From Sphingomonas sp. LY54 (GTDB taxonomy: Bacteria > Pseudomonadota > Alphaproteobacteria > Sphingomonadales > Sphingomonadaceae): a stretch of DNA of 64,000 nt. Below the pieces are notes generated by a model that was given only the letters and a program-made list of their open reading frames with translations, was not told the DNA's origin and made no database searches. A program made the position numbers and the translations under genes. Positions 11,990-21,020 of this stretch are shown here, one piece after another (the first letter of the stretch is position 1; each line of letters opens with the position of its first letter). The stretch covers positions 620,001 through 684,000 of the forward strand of contig NZ_CP141588.1 in the NCBI RefSeq assembly GCF_035594035.1, written 5' to 3'.

Positions 11990-12328
11990 TCAGCCCTCCG
12001 CGTCGCGGCCGAACGTCCCGCCCTGGCCGAGCGGCCCGCCTCCCCCGAACGGGCCCCCGCCCCCGCCGAACGGCCCGTCGGGGCCGATCCAGATCCCGGC
12101 CCAGATCCACGGCTTGAAGGTCTTGCCGCTGATCGGCCGCGCGAGCTGCGCATCGAGCGCGCGCAGCACCCCGCTCGACAGCGCCTCGCTGAAATCCGCC
12201 ACGCCAACGCTCGATGCCCGCGATTCCATCATCGCCCTGTCGGCATTGTCCTGCTCGCCCATGACCCGTTCCTCTTCTTGGTCGAAGTCGCCCAGTCCCG
12301 CGTCGAGCCGCTCCATCTCTCTCTCCAT
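11990..12328 (-). CDS. Small Gly-rich protein, possible precursor peptide
   Basis: The 112-residue product has an acidic, Met-rich N-terminal half (LDAGLGDFDQEEERVMGEQD), a middle with SEALSSGVLRALDAQLARPI, a Trp-rich strand (KPWIWAGIWIGPDG), and a Gly tail with repeats PFGGGGG, PFGGGG and PLGQGG. The leader-plus-core look and tight coupling to the Cys-rich gene recall ribosomally made, modified peptides, but no modifying enzyme is recognised nearby, so this is only a hypothesis. A second ATG at 12316 has a better purine-rich site (GAGAGAG) and may be the true start. Not matched to a named family. Confidence 0.6.
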   Translation of the reverse strand: MEREMERLDAGLGDFDQEEERVMGEQDNADRAMMESRASSVGVADFSEALSSGVLRALDAQLARPISGKTFKPWIWAGIWIGPDGPFGGGGGPFGGGGPLGQGGTFGRDAEG

Positions 12329-12488
12329 TCACCCGCCCCGCCGGAAGCGCATGCGCCCGGCATTGCCATCAGCGGTGGACCAGAAAAACGACGGTTGCAG
12401 ATACGCCTATTGCGGCGCCGCCTCAATGAAGCGGACGAGATCGCGCCATTTCGGAGGAAGATGCGAAAGCGGTCGGACCCCCGCGCCT
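12329..12488. other. Gap with no recognised feature
   Basis: These 160 bases separate two minus-strand genes. I see no convincing gene, hairpin terminator or promoter. Frames that cross it are Arg-rich and typical of non-coding readings of high-GC DNA. It presumably holds the promoter of the Gly-rich/Cys-rich pair. Confidence 0.4.
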
Positions 12489-12680
12489 CTACCCCTTCAG
12501 CGCCAGCGCGGCAGCGGCGACGGCGGCGATCCCCGCGAGGATCTGGATCGGCGCCCAGGGCACCCAGCCGGGGCGGTCGAGGTTGCGACGGGCGGCGCGG
12601 CGGCGCTCGGCGAAGGTGGCCGTCACGGCCAACGCCATCGCCGCCCCGGAGCCCGTCCACAGCAAAGCTTGCGTCGTCAT
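12489..12680 (-). CDS. Small two-helix membrane protein
   Basis: The 63-residue protein has two hydrophobic segments (LLWTGSGAAMALAVTATFA and IQILAGIAAVAAAALALKG) joined by a basic loop (ERRRAARRNLDRPGWVPWAP). The loop and the ending ALALKG give it the look of a conserved small sphingomonad membrane protein. It is divergent from the methyltransferase gene, with 48 bases between the starts. Function unknown; the inner membrane is inferred from the helices. Confidence 0.6.
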   Translation of the reverse strand: MTTQALLWTGSGAAMALAVTATFAERRRAARRNLDRPGWVPWAPIQILAGIAAVAAAALALKG

Positions 12681-12728
12681 CGTCCCTGCCCCATCAATCG
12701 CGGCGACGATCTAAGGGAGAGAAGCCGC

Positions 12729-13589
12729 ATGCGCCAGTCCTCGTTCCGCAAACCGATCCTCGCCGCGCTCGCCGCGGGCGCAGCGCTCGCCACCGCAGGC
12801 TGCGCCGCCGCGGACGGGAGCGCCAGCGCCGCCGCGCCGCGCGCCGAGCAGCAGGCGGCGCTCGCCGCTGCCATCGCCGCTCCTACCCGCACCCCTGCCA
12901 ACACGGTTCGCGACCGCTACCGCCATCCGGCCGAGACCCTCGCCTTCTTCGGCGTGAAGCCGTCGGATACCGTGGTCGAAATCTGGCCGGGCGGCGGCTG
13001 GTACACCGAGATACTCGCCCCCTATCTCGCCGCCGGCGGCGGCACGCTCTGGGCCGCCGCGCCGGAGTGGGGCCTGAACGGCATCGCCAAGCTCAAGGCG
13101 GCCAACCCGTCGGTCTACGGCGCGGTTCGCGCCGCCGCCTTCCCGGCCTTCGACGCCGCGGCGACGCGCGTGCCCGACGGCAGCGCCGACGTCGTCCTCA
13201 CCTTCCGCAACGTCCACAATTGGCGGATGGGCTACCGCCGCGACGACAAGCAGGATTATGCGCCCGAGGCCTTCCGCCAGGCCTTCGCCATGCTGAAGCC
13301 GGGCGGTGTCCTCGGCGTGGTCGACCATCGCCTGCCCGAAAGCGGCGACGCGGAGCGAGAGCGGACCAGCGGCTACATCAAGGTCTCGACGATCCGCGCA
13401 CTCGCCGAAGCCGCCGGCTTCCGTTTCGCCGGCGCTTCCGAGGTCAACGCCAACCCCAAGGACAGCGCCGACTGGCCCAAGGGCGTGTGGACCCTGCCGC
13501 CGACCCTCACGCTGAAGGAGCAGGACCGCGAGAAATATCTCGCGATCGGCGAGAGCGACCGCATGACGCTGAAGTTCGTGAAACCCTGA
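12729..13589 (+). CDS. Lipoprotein with class I SAM methyltransferase fold
   Basis: The 286-residue protein has a signal sequence ending in a lipobox-like ATAGC near residue 24, so it is probably exported and lipidated. A methyltransferase-like domain follows: SDTVVEIWPGGGWYTEILAPYL replaces the usual glycine-rich motif I (motif shown in shorter form GGGWYTE), then VPDGSADVVLTFRNVHNW and KPGGVLGVVDHR. Such exported methyltransferase-like proteins are common in proteobacteria and their substrate is not known. An AAGGGAGAGAAG site precedes the ATG. Downstream is a cluster of palindromic repeats. Confidence 0.75.
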   Translation: MRQSSFRKPILAALAAGAALATAGCAAADGSASAAAPRAEQQAALAAAIAAPTRTPANTVRDRYRHPAETLAFFGVKPSDTVVEIWPGGGWYTEILAPYLAAGGGTLWAAAPEWGLNGIAKLKAANPSVYGAVRAAAFPAFDAAATRVPDGSADVVLTFRNVHNWRMGYRRDDKQDYAPEAFRQAFAMLKPGGVLGVVDHRLPESGDAERERTSGYIKVSTIRALAEAAGFRFAGASEVNANPKDSADWPKGVWTLPPTLTLKEQDREKYLAIGESDRMTLKFVKP

Positions 13590-13591
13590 TC

Positions 13592-13736
13592 CGTCGCCCC
13601 GGCGCAGGCCGGGCCTCGGGACCAGAAACACCGTCATGCCGGCGGAGGCCGGCATCTCGGGACCAGATCGTAAGAGGTTTCCTGAGATCCCGGCCTACGC
13701 CGGGATGACGCCTAGTCCCGGCCTGCGCCGGGACGA
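13592..13736. repeat. Four palindromic repeat units between methyltransferase and phaR
   Basis: The gap is made almost wholly of four related hairpin units at about 13592-13621, 13633-13662, 13684-13710 and 13712-13736. Each has a CCCGGC...GCCGGG-type stem (for example ATCCCGGCCTACGCCGGGAT) and GTCAT/ATGAC or GGGAC flanks. They belong to the same dispersed family seen inside ligD at 54891-54967. They may act as a terminator for the two convergent genes. Confidence 0.8.
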
Positions 13737-13738
13737 CG

Positions 13739-14284
13739 TCAGCCGCCCAGCTTGTCGAGCTTCTCCTGGAGCGCGCGCAGCTGGTCCTTGAGCTCGGCCA
13801 GTTCGGCCTTGGTGTCGCCGCCCGGGGCCGGTCGCGGGGCGTCGGAGGCCTTGTTGCCGCCCGCCGCCGAGAACATTTCCATGTTGCGCTTGGCGAGCTC
13901 GGCGAACGGACCGGCGGTGAAGGCGCCGGCCATCGCGTCGCGGAACTGGGACTGGTTGCGCTGGAAGGCCTCGAGCGACGCCTCGAGATAGGGGGGAACC
14001 ATCGATTGCATCGAATCGCCGTACATCGCGATCAGCTGGCGCAGGAAATTGACCGGCAGCATCTGCTGCCCGCCGGCTTCCTCTTCCATGATGATCTGGG
14101 TCAGCACGCTGTGGGTGATGTCATCGCCGGACTTGGCGTCGATCACTTTGAATTCGCGCTTCTGCCGCACCATCTCGGCGAGATGGTCGAGCGTGATGTA
14201 GGATGAGCTTTCGGTATTATAGAGCCGCCGATTGGCGTATTTCTTGATGATGACCGTGCCATCACCGGACGTCGAGGCCGCCAT
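13739..14284 (-). CDS. phaR: Polyhydroxyalkanoate synthesis repressor PhaR
   Basis: The 181-residue protein has the PHB accumulation regulator DNA-binding domain (IIKKYANRRLYNTESSSYIT) followed by the second PHB domain (VNFLRQLIAMYGDSMQSMVPPYLE). A C-terminal coiled coil ends the protein (AELAELKDQLRALQEKLDKL). It binds PHB granules and represses phasin and related genes. Its ATG overlaps the ATG of the divergent PhaC-like gene by two bases (CATG), so the promoters of each must lie in or near the other's coding sequence. Confidence 0.95.
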   Translation of the reverse strand: MAASTSGDGTVIIKKYANRRLYNTESSSYITLDHLAEMVRQKREFKVIDAKSGDDITHSVLTQIIMEEEAGGQQMLPVNFLRQLIAMYGDSMQSMVPPYLEASLEAFQRNQSQFRDAMAGAFTAGPFAELAKRNMEMFSAAGGNKASDAPRPAPGGDTKAELAELKDQLRALQEKLDKLGG

Positions 14285-15359
14285 GCTGCATCCCCTTGAT
14301 CAAGGCGATTCCGCACTAGCACCAAAGCTTTCCGCACCGCAACACAGACCCCGCCCGCTCCCGCTTTTCCTCGAAATGCTGCGCAGCGAGACTGCAGCAA
14401 ATCCGCAGCGCATGGCGCGGGCCCTGGAGGGGCTTCGCCGCTACCAGGAAGCCGAGCGCGAGCCGCCCCCCGTAACGGCGCCCGCGATCGCCACCCGGCT
14501 CGGCGCGAGCCTGCGCGACTATGGCGGATCGGGCGCGCCGGTCCTGTTCGTGCCCTCCCTGATCAATCCGCCCAACATCCTCGACCTCGATGCCGAACGC
14601 TCGCTGCTGCGCTGGCTGGCGACGAAAGGGCATCATCCGTTCCTGCTCGACTGGGGCTGCGACGTCGCGGCGCGCGCCGACCTATCAGTCACCGACCATA
14701 TCGAGCAGATCCTGCTGCCGTTCATCCCCGCGCTCGACGAGCGCCCGACCCTGGTCGGCTATTGCCTCGGCGGCACGATGGCGATGGCCGCTGCGGCCGC
14801 GGCCGACGTGCGCGGCATCGCCGCGATCGCCGCCCCGTGGCATTTCGACGGATTTCCTGCCCAGGACCGCGACGCCCTGGCCCGGCTGTGGCAGCACGCC
14901 GAGCCCACCGCTCGCGCCTTGGGCGTGCTGCCGATGGAAGTGCTGCAGAGCGCGTTCTGGAGCCTCGATCCGGCGCGGACGATCGCCAAGTTCGAGGCCT
15001 TCGCCGCGATGGCGCCGGACTCTGCCGAGGCCCGCACCTTCGTCCGGCTCGAGGACTGGGCGAATGACGGGCCTCCCCTTCCCGCCGCCGCGGCGCGCGA
15101 ATTGTTCGAGGATTTCATCGGCGGCGACCGGCCCGCCACCGGCTGGACGATCGGCGGCACGCCCGCCCAACCGCCGGCGAGGCTGCTCAACATCGTCTCG
15201 ACCACCGATCGCATCGTCCCTGCCGCGACCGCGGCCCGCGGCGGCGAGCGGGTCGAGCTGGCGCTCGGCCATGTCGGCATGGTCGTCGGCGGCCGCGCGC
15301 GCGCGGCCCTGTGGGAGCCGCTCGCCGCCTGGCTTTCGCGTGGCGCCTGCGAGTGCTAG
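14283..15359 (+). CDS. PhaC-like alpha/beta hydrolase with Cys nucleophile
   Basis: The 358-residue protein has the PHA-synthase type nucleophile box GYCLGGT, in which Cys replaces the lipase Ser. Candidate Asp (STTDRIVP) and His (GHVGMVVG) residues lie downstream. Length fits a class III PhaC or a short PhaC paralogue rather than the about 590-residue class I enzyme. The position beside phaR and a thiolase supports polyhydroxyalkanoate metabolism. The start at 14283 overlaps phaR's start; ATG 14376 is an alternative but would remove the PLPLFLE segment. An esterase or depolymerase-like role cannot be excluded. Confidence 0.75.
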   Translation: MLHPLDQGDSALAPKLSAPQHRPRPLPLFLEMLRSETAANPQRMARALEGLRRYQEAEREPPPVTAPAIATRLGASLRDYGGSGAPVLFVPSLINPPNILDLDAERSLLRWLATKGHHPFLLDWGCDVAARADLSVTDHIEQILLPFIPALDERPTLVGYCLGGTMAMAAAAAADVRGIAAIAAPWHFDGFPAQDRDALARLWQHAEPTARALGVLPMEVLQSAFWSLDPARTIAKFEAFAAMAPDSAEARTFVRLEDWANDGPPLPAAAARELFEDFIGGDRPATGWTIGGTPAQPPARLLNIVSTTDRIVPAATAARGGERVELALGHVGMVVGGRARAALWEPLAAWLSRGACEC

Positions 15360-15393
15360 TTGCACTGCAACATTTTTCCGCAGGAGTCGCACC

Positions 15394-16566
15394 ATGACCG
15401 AAGTCGTCATCACCGCCGCCAAGCGCACCCCCGTCGGCGCCTTCCTCGGCTCCTTCGCCACGACGCCCGCGCATGAACTGGGCCGCGTCGCGATCGAGGC
15501 GGCGCTGGCGCAGGCCGGCGTGGCCGCCGAAGACGTGTCCGAAGTCATCCTTGGCCAGGTGCTGACCGCCGCCCAGGGCCAGAACCCGGCGCGCCAGGCC
15601 TCGATGGCAGCCGGCCTCCCCAAGGAGATCCCGGCGTGGGGCCTCAACCAGGTCTGCGGCTCCGGCCTGCGCGCGGTCGCGGTGGCCGCCCAGTCGATCA
15701 TCGCCGGCGACGCCAGCATCGTCGTCGCGGGCGGCCAGGAGAGCATGAGCCTGTCTGCCCATGCCCAGAACCTGCGCGGCGGGACCAAGATGGGCAATCT
15801 CGATCTCGTCGACACGATGATCAAGGACGGGCTCACCGACGTCTTCAACGGCTATCACATGGGCATCACCGCCGAGAATTTGGCCGAGCAGTATCAGGTC
15901 ACGCGCGGCGAGCAGGACGAATTCGCCACCGCGTCCCAGAACAAGGCCGAGCGCGCCCGCCGGGATGGCCGCTTCGCCGACGAAATCGCGCCGGTGACGG
16001 TCAAGACCCGCAAGGGCGAGACGATCATCGACCAGGACGAGTTCATCCGCGAGGGCGTCGAAGTGGCGAGCCTCGCCGGGCTGCGCGCCGCCTTCAAGAA
16101 GGAGGGCACCGTCACGGCCGGCAACGCCTCCGGCCTCAACGACGGCGCCGCTGCTCTCGTGCTGATGAGCCGCGAGGAAGCCGAGCGCCGCGGCGCGCCG
16201 ATCCTCGCCACGATCAGGAGCTTCGCCTCGGCCGGCGTCGACCCGTCGATCATGGGCATCGGCCCGGTCCCGGCGAGCCGCCGCGCGCTCGAGAAAGCGG
16301 GCTGGACCATCGCCGACCTCGACCTCATCGAGGCCAACGAGGCGTTCGCCGCGCAGGCGCTCGCGGTCGGCAAGGAACTCGGCTGGGACGCGGACAAGGT
16401 CAACGTCAACGGCGGCGCGATCGCGATCGGCCACCCGATCGGCGCGTCGGGCGCGCGGGTGCTCACCACGTTGCTCTACGAAATGCAGCGCCGCGACGCG
16501 AAGAAGGGGCTCGCCACTTTGTGCATCGGCGGCGGCATGGGCATCGCCATGTGCGTGGAGCGGTAG
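15394..16566 (+). CDS. phaA: Acetyl-CoA acetyltransferase (thiolase)
   Basis: The 390-residue type II thiolase condenses two acetyl-CoA to acetoacetyl-CoA, the first step of PHB synthesis. The acyl-carrying Cys lies in [11 protein letters not shown] near residue 90. The catalytic His lies in [11 protein letters not shown] and the second Cys in the C-terminal [18 protein letters not shown] precedes the ATG. It follows the PhaC-like gene by 34 bases on the same strand. The symbol is by context; it could equally be called atoB. Confidence 0.9.
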   Translation: MTEVVITAAKRTPVGAFLGSFATTPAHELGRVAIEAALAQAGVAAEDVSEVILGQVLTAAQGQNPARQASMAAGLPKEIPAWGLNQVCGSGLRAVAVAAQSIIAGDASIVVAGGQESMSLSAHAQNLRGGTKMGNLDLVDTMIKDGLTDVFNGYHMGITAENLAEQYQVTRGEQDEFATASQNKAERARRDGRFADEIAPVTVKTRKGETIIDQDEFIREGVEVASLAGLRAAFKKEGTVTAGNASGLNDGAAALVLMSREEAERRGAPILATIRSFASAGVDPSIMGIGPVPASRRALEKAGWTIADLDLIEANEAFAAQALAVGKELGWDADKVNVNGGAIAIGHPIGASGARVLTTLLYEMQRRDAKKGLATLCIGGGMGIAMCVER

Positions 16567-16713
16567 ACCCATATCGGCACATGTTGCAGAAGTGCTACAT
16601 CTTCTGAATATTCCGTGAATTGTCAGTCTATTCCCCTTGTCGGCCCGTTGCTTTCGTACGATCAGACCCACTCTATGCCGGATGACCTACATTCGGCCTT
16701 GAGAGGGATAATT

Positions 16714-19700
16714 ATGAGAAAGTTAGGTTTGCTCGGTTCGAGCGCATTGCGTTCGGCCGTGTTTATCGGTGCAACGATCGCGGTGGCGGCGCCGGCTATG
16801 GCCCAGGATACCGCCCAGGATCAGGATCCGGCAGCTGCGCTCCAGAGCGAAGCCGAGATCGAGTCGGGCCAGGATGCGTCCGGCCAGACGATCACCGTTA
16901 CGGGTTCGCGCATTCGCCGTCCCAACCTCGAATCGAATGCGCCGATCTCCTCGCTCGGCGGTGAGGAATTCTTCGAGACCGGCCAGATCTCCGTTGGCGA
17001 CGTGCTGAACGAATTGCCGCAGTTGCGGTCCACCTTCAGCCAGCAGAACTCGACCCGTTTTCTCGGCACGCGCGGCCTCAACCTGCTCGATCTGCGCGGC
17101 CTCGGCACGCAACGGACGCTGGTGCTGGTCAACGGCCGCCGTCATGTCGGCGGCGACGTGCTGGTCAACGCCGTGTCGCCGGACGTGAACACCTTTCCCA
17201 CCGATCTGATCGAGCGCGTCGACGTTATCACCGGCGGCGGCTCGTCGATCTACGGGTCGGACGCGATCGCGGGCGTCGTCAACTTTATCCTCAAGGACAA
17301 TTACGAAGGTCTCAGCATTCGCGGACAAGCGGGCATCAGCGATCGCGGCGACGCCGGCAATCAATATGTCTCGGTGCTGGGTGGCATGAATTTCGGCGCG
17401 GACGATCGCGGCAATATCGCGGTCAATCTCGAATACGCGCATCAGGATCGCTACTTCGGCTCGGGCGGACGCGGCCTACGGCAGAACAACAACTTTATCG
17501 TCGTCGATACCGATCCTGCAGGTTCAGTGAACGGCGCCGACGGGACGCCTGATCGCACCTTCTTCCGCGATATCCGCTCGGCGACGATTTCGCTCGGTGG
17601 TCAGGTCGGCATTTTCCAGGGCGCGGCTAATCCCGCCTGCGGCGCCGGCGGTGGGACGCGCTTCACCTGCGGCTATTTGTTCCAGCCGGACGGCACGCTG
17701 ATACCGCAGACCGGCACGCGAGTGGGTCTCGGCCCGAACGGCAACTATATCGGGGGCAACGGCACGACCAGCCGCGAGGGTGAGCTTTTGACGCTCTCGC
17801 CGCAACTCGATCGCTACGCGGTCAACGTGATCGGTCATTATGAGATCACCGAGGCGCTCGTTCCGTTCGTAGAGGCAAAATATGTTCGTTCGGAAGCGTT
17901 TGGCTCGCAGAGCGGCCCCTTCTTTTCGCAAGGGACGACACTCGGTGATCCGGGCGGGCGCGAGCGCATCCGTCTCGACAACCCGTTCCTCTCCTCCCAG
18001 GCGCGTGCGCTGCTGACGCAGGAGCTGTCGGCAACCACGGTCAATCCGAACACCGGCGCCGCGTTTACAGACACGCTTAACCCCGACGGCACGGTCCTGC
18101 GAACGGCAGCTCAGAACCTGGCACTTCAGCGCGCGGCGATCGCGGCCGGCACCTTCCGCTTCGGTGTGCGCCGCAACTGGGTCGATTTCGGTATCCGCGA
18201 CGAGGAGTTCGTGCGTGAAACCTACCGTATCGTTGGTGGCCTGAAGGGCAATTTCAACGACGACTGGAACTACGAGCTGTCGCTCAACTACGGCGAACAT
18301 CGCGAGCGCGCCACGATCAAAGGTAACGTCAACATCCAGCGCTACCTGCTGGGTATCGATACGACGGTCGATCCGGCAACCGGGCAAATCGTTTGCCGAT
18401 CGAGGCTGAACCCGGCGGGCACCGTCGACTATGGCAACGACGCCGCAATCCTGGCCGCTGATATCGCGGCTTGTGTGCCGATCAACCCGTTCGGTCAGGG
18501 CTCGGTGACCCAGGCGGCGCGCGACTATGTGCTTGTCGATTCAGTTGCGACGGGCAAGATCAAGCAGTTCGTCGTGTCAGGGTTCGTGGCCGGCGATTCG
18601 AGCCAGTTCCTCGAGCTTCCCGGCGGGCCGGTGGGCTTCTCAGTTGGCGCCGAGTATCGCCGCGAGCGGGTCGAATATGATCTGGATGACCTGACTCAGG
18701 CGGGCTACGCTTTCTACAACGCCATCCCGACCTTCCGCGCCCCGGCATTCGAGGTGAAGGAAGTCTATGGCGAAGTCCGCATCCCCATCTTGGCAGATAT
18801 GCCGTTTTTTGAAGAGCTGACAGTAACCGGCTCGGGCCGTATCTCGGACTACAAGGGGTCGACGGGGACGACCTATGCCTATGGCGGCGAAGTGACGTGG
18901 CGGCCGTTGCAGGATATCCGCTTCCGCGGCTCCTACAACCGGGCAGTGCGCGCGCCGAACCTGGTGGACCTGTTCTCCGAGCAGAGCCAGAACTTCGCCC
19001 CCGCGCCCAACGATCCCTGCTCGCTGCGCAACATTGGCGCCGGATCGTCGACCCGCGAGGCCAACTGCCGGGCCGATGGCATCCCGACGAACTATGATTT
19101 CGTCTACACCTCGTCGATCGAAATCGTGTCGGGCGGCAATCCGAACCTGCAAGAGGAGACTTCCGACAACTATACCGTCGGCGCCGTCCTCACCCCGCGC
19201 TGGATCCCCGGCCTGTCGGTGTCGGTCGATTATTTCGACATCACCGTGAACGACGTGATCACCGCACCGTCGGCGCAGCAGATCATGAACGCCTGCTACG
19301 ACGCCGTCGACCTGAACAATCAGTTCTGCGACCTCTTCGAGCGCAACCGCTCAGGCGGTCTCGGGCCGCAGGAAGAGGCGCCGTTCCAGATCCTTCAGGG
19401 CTCGTTGCTGCAGAACTCGCTCAACTACGCCAAGCTGACCGCGCGTGGCATCGACGTCGAGATGGGCTATCGTCATACGTTCGACTTCGGCACGCTCGGT
19501 CTCAGGACGATCTGGACGCACACGCTGGAACGCAACGAGTTCCTAAACCCCGCCGATCCAAACCGTGCGAACCGTATCCTGAGCGAGCTTGGCGATCCGA
19601 AAAACCAGGTCAACGTTAACGCGGACCTCAAGGTTGGCTCGGTGACTTTTGGGTACCAGATGCGCTGGATCGACAAGATGACCATCAGCCCCAACGCGGA

Positions 19701-19950
19701 GGATACCTTCTCGGTGCAGGGTCGCGCGCCCGAGAACGCGGACTATGCCGACCGTCGGTTCTACCCAGACGTGTTTTATCACGACATCCGGCTCGACGCG
19801 CAGGTGACTCCGGACTTCAACATCTACGTCGGCGTCGATAACGTCGCCGATCGCCTGCCGCCCCTGGGGCTGACTGGCGTCGGTGCGGGATCGGGCATCT
19901 ACGATGTGCGGGGCCGTTACGGATATGTGGGCGTAAAGGCCCGCTTCTAA
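16714..19950 (+). CDS. TonB-dependent receptor (large, sphingomonad type)
   Basis: The 1078-residue outer-membrane receptor has a signal peptide (cleavage near AAPAMAQ), a TonB box region (TITVTGSRIRRPNLES), a plug domain (VLVNGRRHVGG, IERVDVITGGGSSIYGSDA) and a 22-strand barrel ending in the usual aromatic residue (VGVKARF). The sequence GSRIRRPNLESNAPI is typical of the oar-like/iron-siderophore-unrelated group common in sphingomonads and caulobacters. GAGAGGG precedes the ATG at 16714. Substrate unknown. A strong terminator follows, and a 2-oxoglutarate oxygenase lies downstream. The 147-base upstream region is AT-richer and holds an inverted repeat CAGAAG-N8-CTTCTG (16587-16606). Confidence 0.9.
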   Translation: MRKLGLLGSSALRSAVFIGATIAVAAPAMAQDTAQDQDPAAALQSEAEIESGQDASGQTITVTGSRIRRPNLESNAPISSLGGEEFFETGQISVGDVLNELPQLRSTFSQQNSTRFLGTRGLNLLDLRGLGTQRTLVLVNGRRHVGGDVLVNAVSPDVNTFPTDLIERVDVITGGGSSIYGSDAIAGVVNFILKDNYEGLSIRGQAGISDRGDAGNQYVSVLGGMNFGADDRGNIAVNLEYAHQDRYFGSGGRGLRQNNNFIVVDTDPAGSVNGADGTPDRTFFRDIRSATISLGGQVGIFQGAANPACGAGGGTRFTCGYLFQPDGTLIPQTGTRVGLGPNGNYIGGNGTTSREGELLTLSPQLDRYAVNVIGHYEITEALVPFVEAKYVRSEAFGSQSGPFFSQGTTLGDPGGRERIRLDNPFLSSQARALLTQELSATTVNPNTGAAFTDTLNPDGTVLRTAAQNLALQRAAIAAGTFRFGVRRNWVDFGIRDEEFVRETYRIVGGLKGNFNDDWNYELSLNYGEHRERATIKGNVNIQRYLLGIDTTVDPATGQIVCRSRLNPAGTVDYGNDAAILAADIAACVPINPFGQGSVTQAARDYVLVDSVATGKIKQFVVSGFVAGDSSQFLELPGGPVGFSVGAEYRRERVEYDLDDLTQAGYAFYNAIPTFRAPAFEVKEVYGEVRIPILADMPFFEELTVTGSGRISDYKGSTGTTYAYGGEVTWRPLQDIRFRGSYNRAVRAPNLVDLFSEQSQNFAPAPNDPCSLRNIGAGSSTREANCRADGIPTNYDFVYTSSIEIVSGGNPNLQEETSDNYTVGAVLTPRWIPGLSVSVDYFDITVNDVITAPSAQQIMNACYDAVDLNNQFCDLFERNRSGGLGPQEEAPFQILQGSLLQNSLNYAKLTARGIDVEMGYRHTFDFGTLGLRTIWTHTLERNEFLNPADPNRANRILSELGDPKNQVNVNADLKVGSVTFGYQMRWIDKMTISPNAEDTFSVQGRAPENADYADRRFYPDVFYHDIRLDAQVTPDFNIYVGVDNVADRLPPLGLTGVGAGSGIYDVRGRYGYVGVKARF

Positions 19951-19973
19951 GACTGGCATCAACCTAACACTCT

Positions 19974-20003
19974 GGCCGGGGCTCACGCCCCGGCCTTTTT
20001 TTT
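19974..20003 (+). terminator. Intrinsic terminator after the TonB receptor gene
   Basis: GGCCGGGGC (19974-19982) pairs perfectly with GCCCCGGCC (19987-19995) and is followed by eight T. It separates the receptor from the oxygenase gene, which starts 27 bases later. Confidence 0.92.
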
Positions 20004-20029
20004 GTGCCGAGGACCGGCTAGCGAGAGCC

Positions 20030-21019
20030 ATGCCCGCCTCCCACCTCTTGCAGCAAGTCCATGCGCTGGTCGAAGCCCGCCGCCTGCCCGATGCCGCAAG
20101 CTTACTTATTGACGCTGCGACCCGCGGCGATGCTGACGCGATGATGGAACTCGCACATTGGCGGATCGCGGGCGATATCGTTCGCCGCGATCTCGCCGCC
20201 GCGCGGTCGTTGCTGGGGCGGGCCGCAAGCGCGGGCAGCAACGACGCTGCGCTGCTTCACGCCCAGTTCCTCGCCAGCGGTACCGGCGGCGCTGATGATT
20301 GGGCCGCGGCGGTGGCGATTATCGAAGCCCTTGCTCGCAGCGTGCCGGAGGCTCGCGCGCAACTCGCCCTCATCCAGAAAATGGCAGTCGATCACGCCGG
20401 GTATCCGTCACCGTTGCCGCGCGCCGAGCCGCTCAGCGAGTCCCCGTTCGTTACCACGCTGGCTGGCCTGCTGACGCCGGCCGAATGCCGCTACATCCGC
20501 GACGTCGGCGAGGCGGCGCTCCAACCCTCGGTGGTAGTCGACCCCGCAACGCGCCGCCTGATCCCGCATCCGATCCGCACCTCCGACGGCACGGCGTTCG
20601 GCGTCTATGCCGAGGATCTCGTCGTCAACGCGATCAACCGCCGCATAGCCGCCGCCAGCGGCACCACCATCGCCCAGGGCGAGCCGCTGCAATTGCTCCG
20701 CTACCGAGGTGGCCAGGAATATCGCCCCCATATGGACGCGCTTCCGGCCGAGCAGAACCAGCGCGTGCTGACGATGCTGCTCTATCTCAGCGACGATTAT
20801 GTCGGTGGTGAGACCCATTTCCCGCGAACCGGGCTCTCGTTCCGCGGCAAGGCCGGCGATGCCCTGTTGTTTCGGAACATCACCGCCGAAGGACGTGCGG
20901 ACCCCATGTCCCTCCACGCCGGCCTCCCCGTCACGCAAGGCACCAAGCTGATCGCGACCCGCTGGATACGGCGGGAGCGCTTCACCTATCCGCCGCCGCA
21001 GCCGCTTCTGGATCGATAG
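20030..21019 (+). CDS. Prolyl-4-hydroxylase-type 2-oxoglutarate/Fe(II) oxygenase
   Basis: The 329-residue protein has an N-terminal helical, Sel1/TPR-like part (DAASLLIDAATRGDADAMME) of about 110 residues. A C-terminal P4Hc domain carries the iron ligands HMD (YRPHMDALPA) and the distal His in MSLHAGLPV, with the 2-oxoglutarate-binding basic residue in KLIATRW. The product would hydroxylate a prolyl or other peptide substrate. Genes of this kind often accompany TonB receptors in sphingomonads. No signal peptide is seen, so it is cytosolic. Its substrate is not known. Confidence 0.85.
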   Translation: MPASHLLQQVHALVEARRLPDAASLLIDAATRGDADAMMELAHWRIAGDIVRRDLAAARSLLGRAASAGSNDAALLHAQFLASGTGGADDWAAAVAIIEALARSVPEARAQLALIQKMAVDHAGYPSPLPRAEPLSESPFVTTLAGLLTPAECRYIRDVGEAALQPSVVVDPATRRLIPHPIRTSDGTAFGVYAEDLVVNAINRRIAAASGTTIAQGEPLQLLRYRGGQEYRPHMDALPAEQNQRVLTMLLYLSDDYVGGETHFPRTGLSFRGKAGDALLFRNITAEGRADPMSLHAGLPVTQGTKLIATRWIRRERFTYPPPQPLLDR

Positions 21020-21020
21020 C

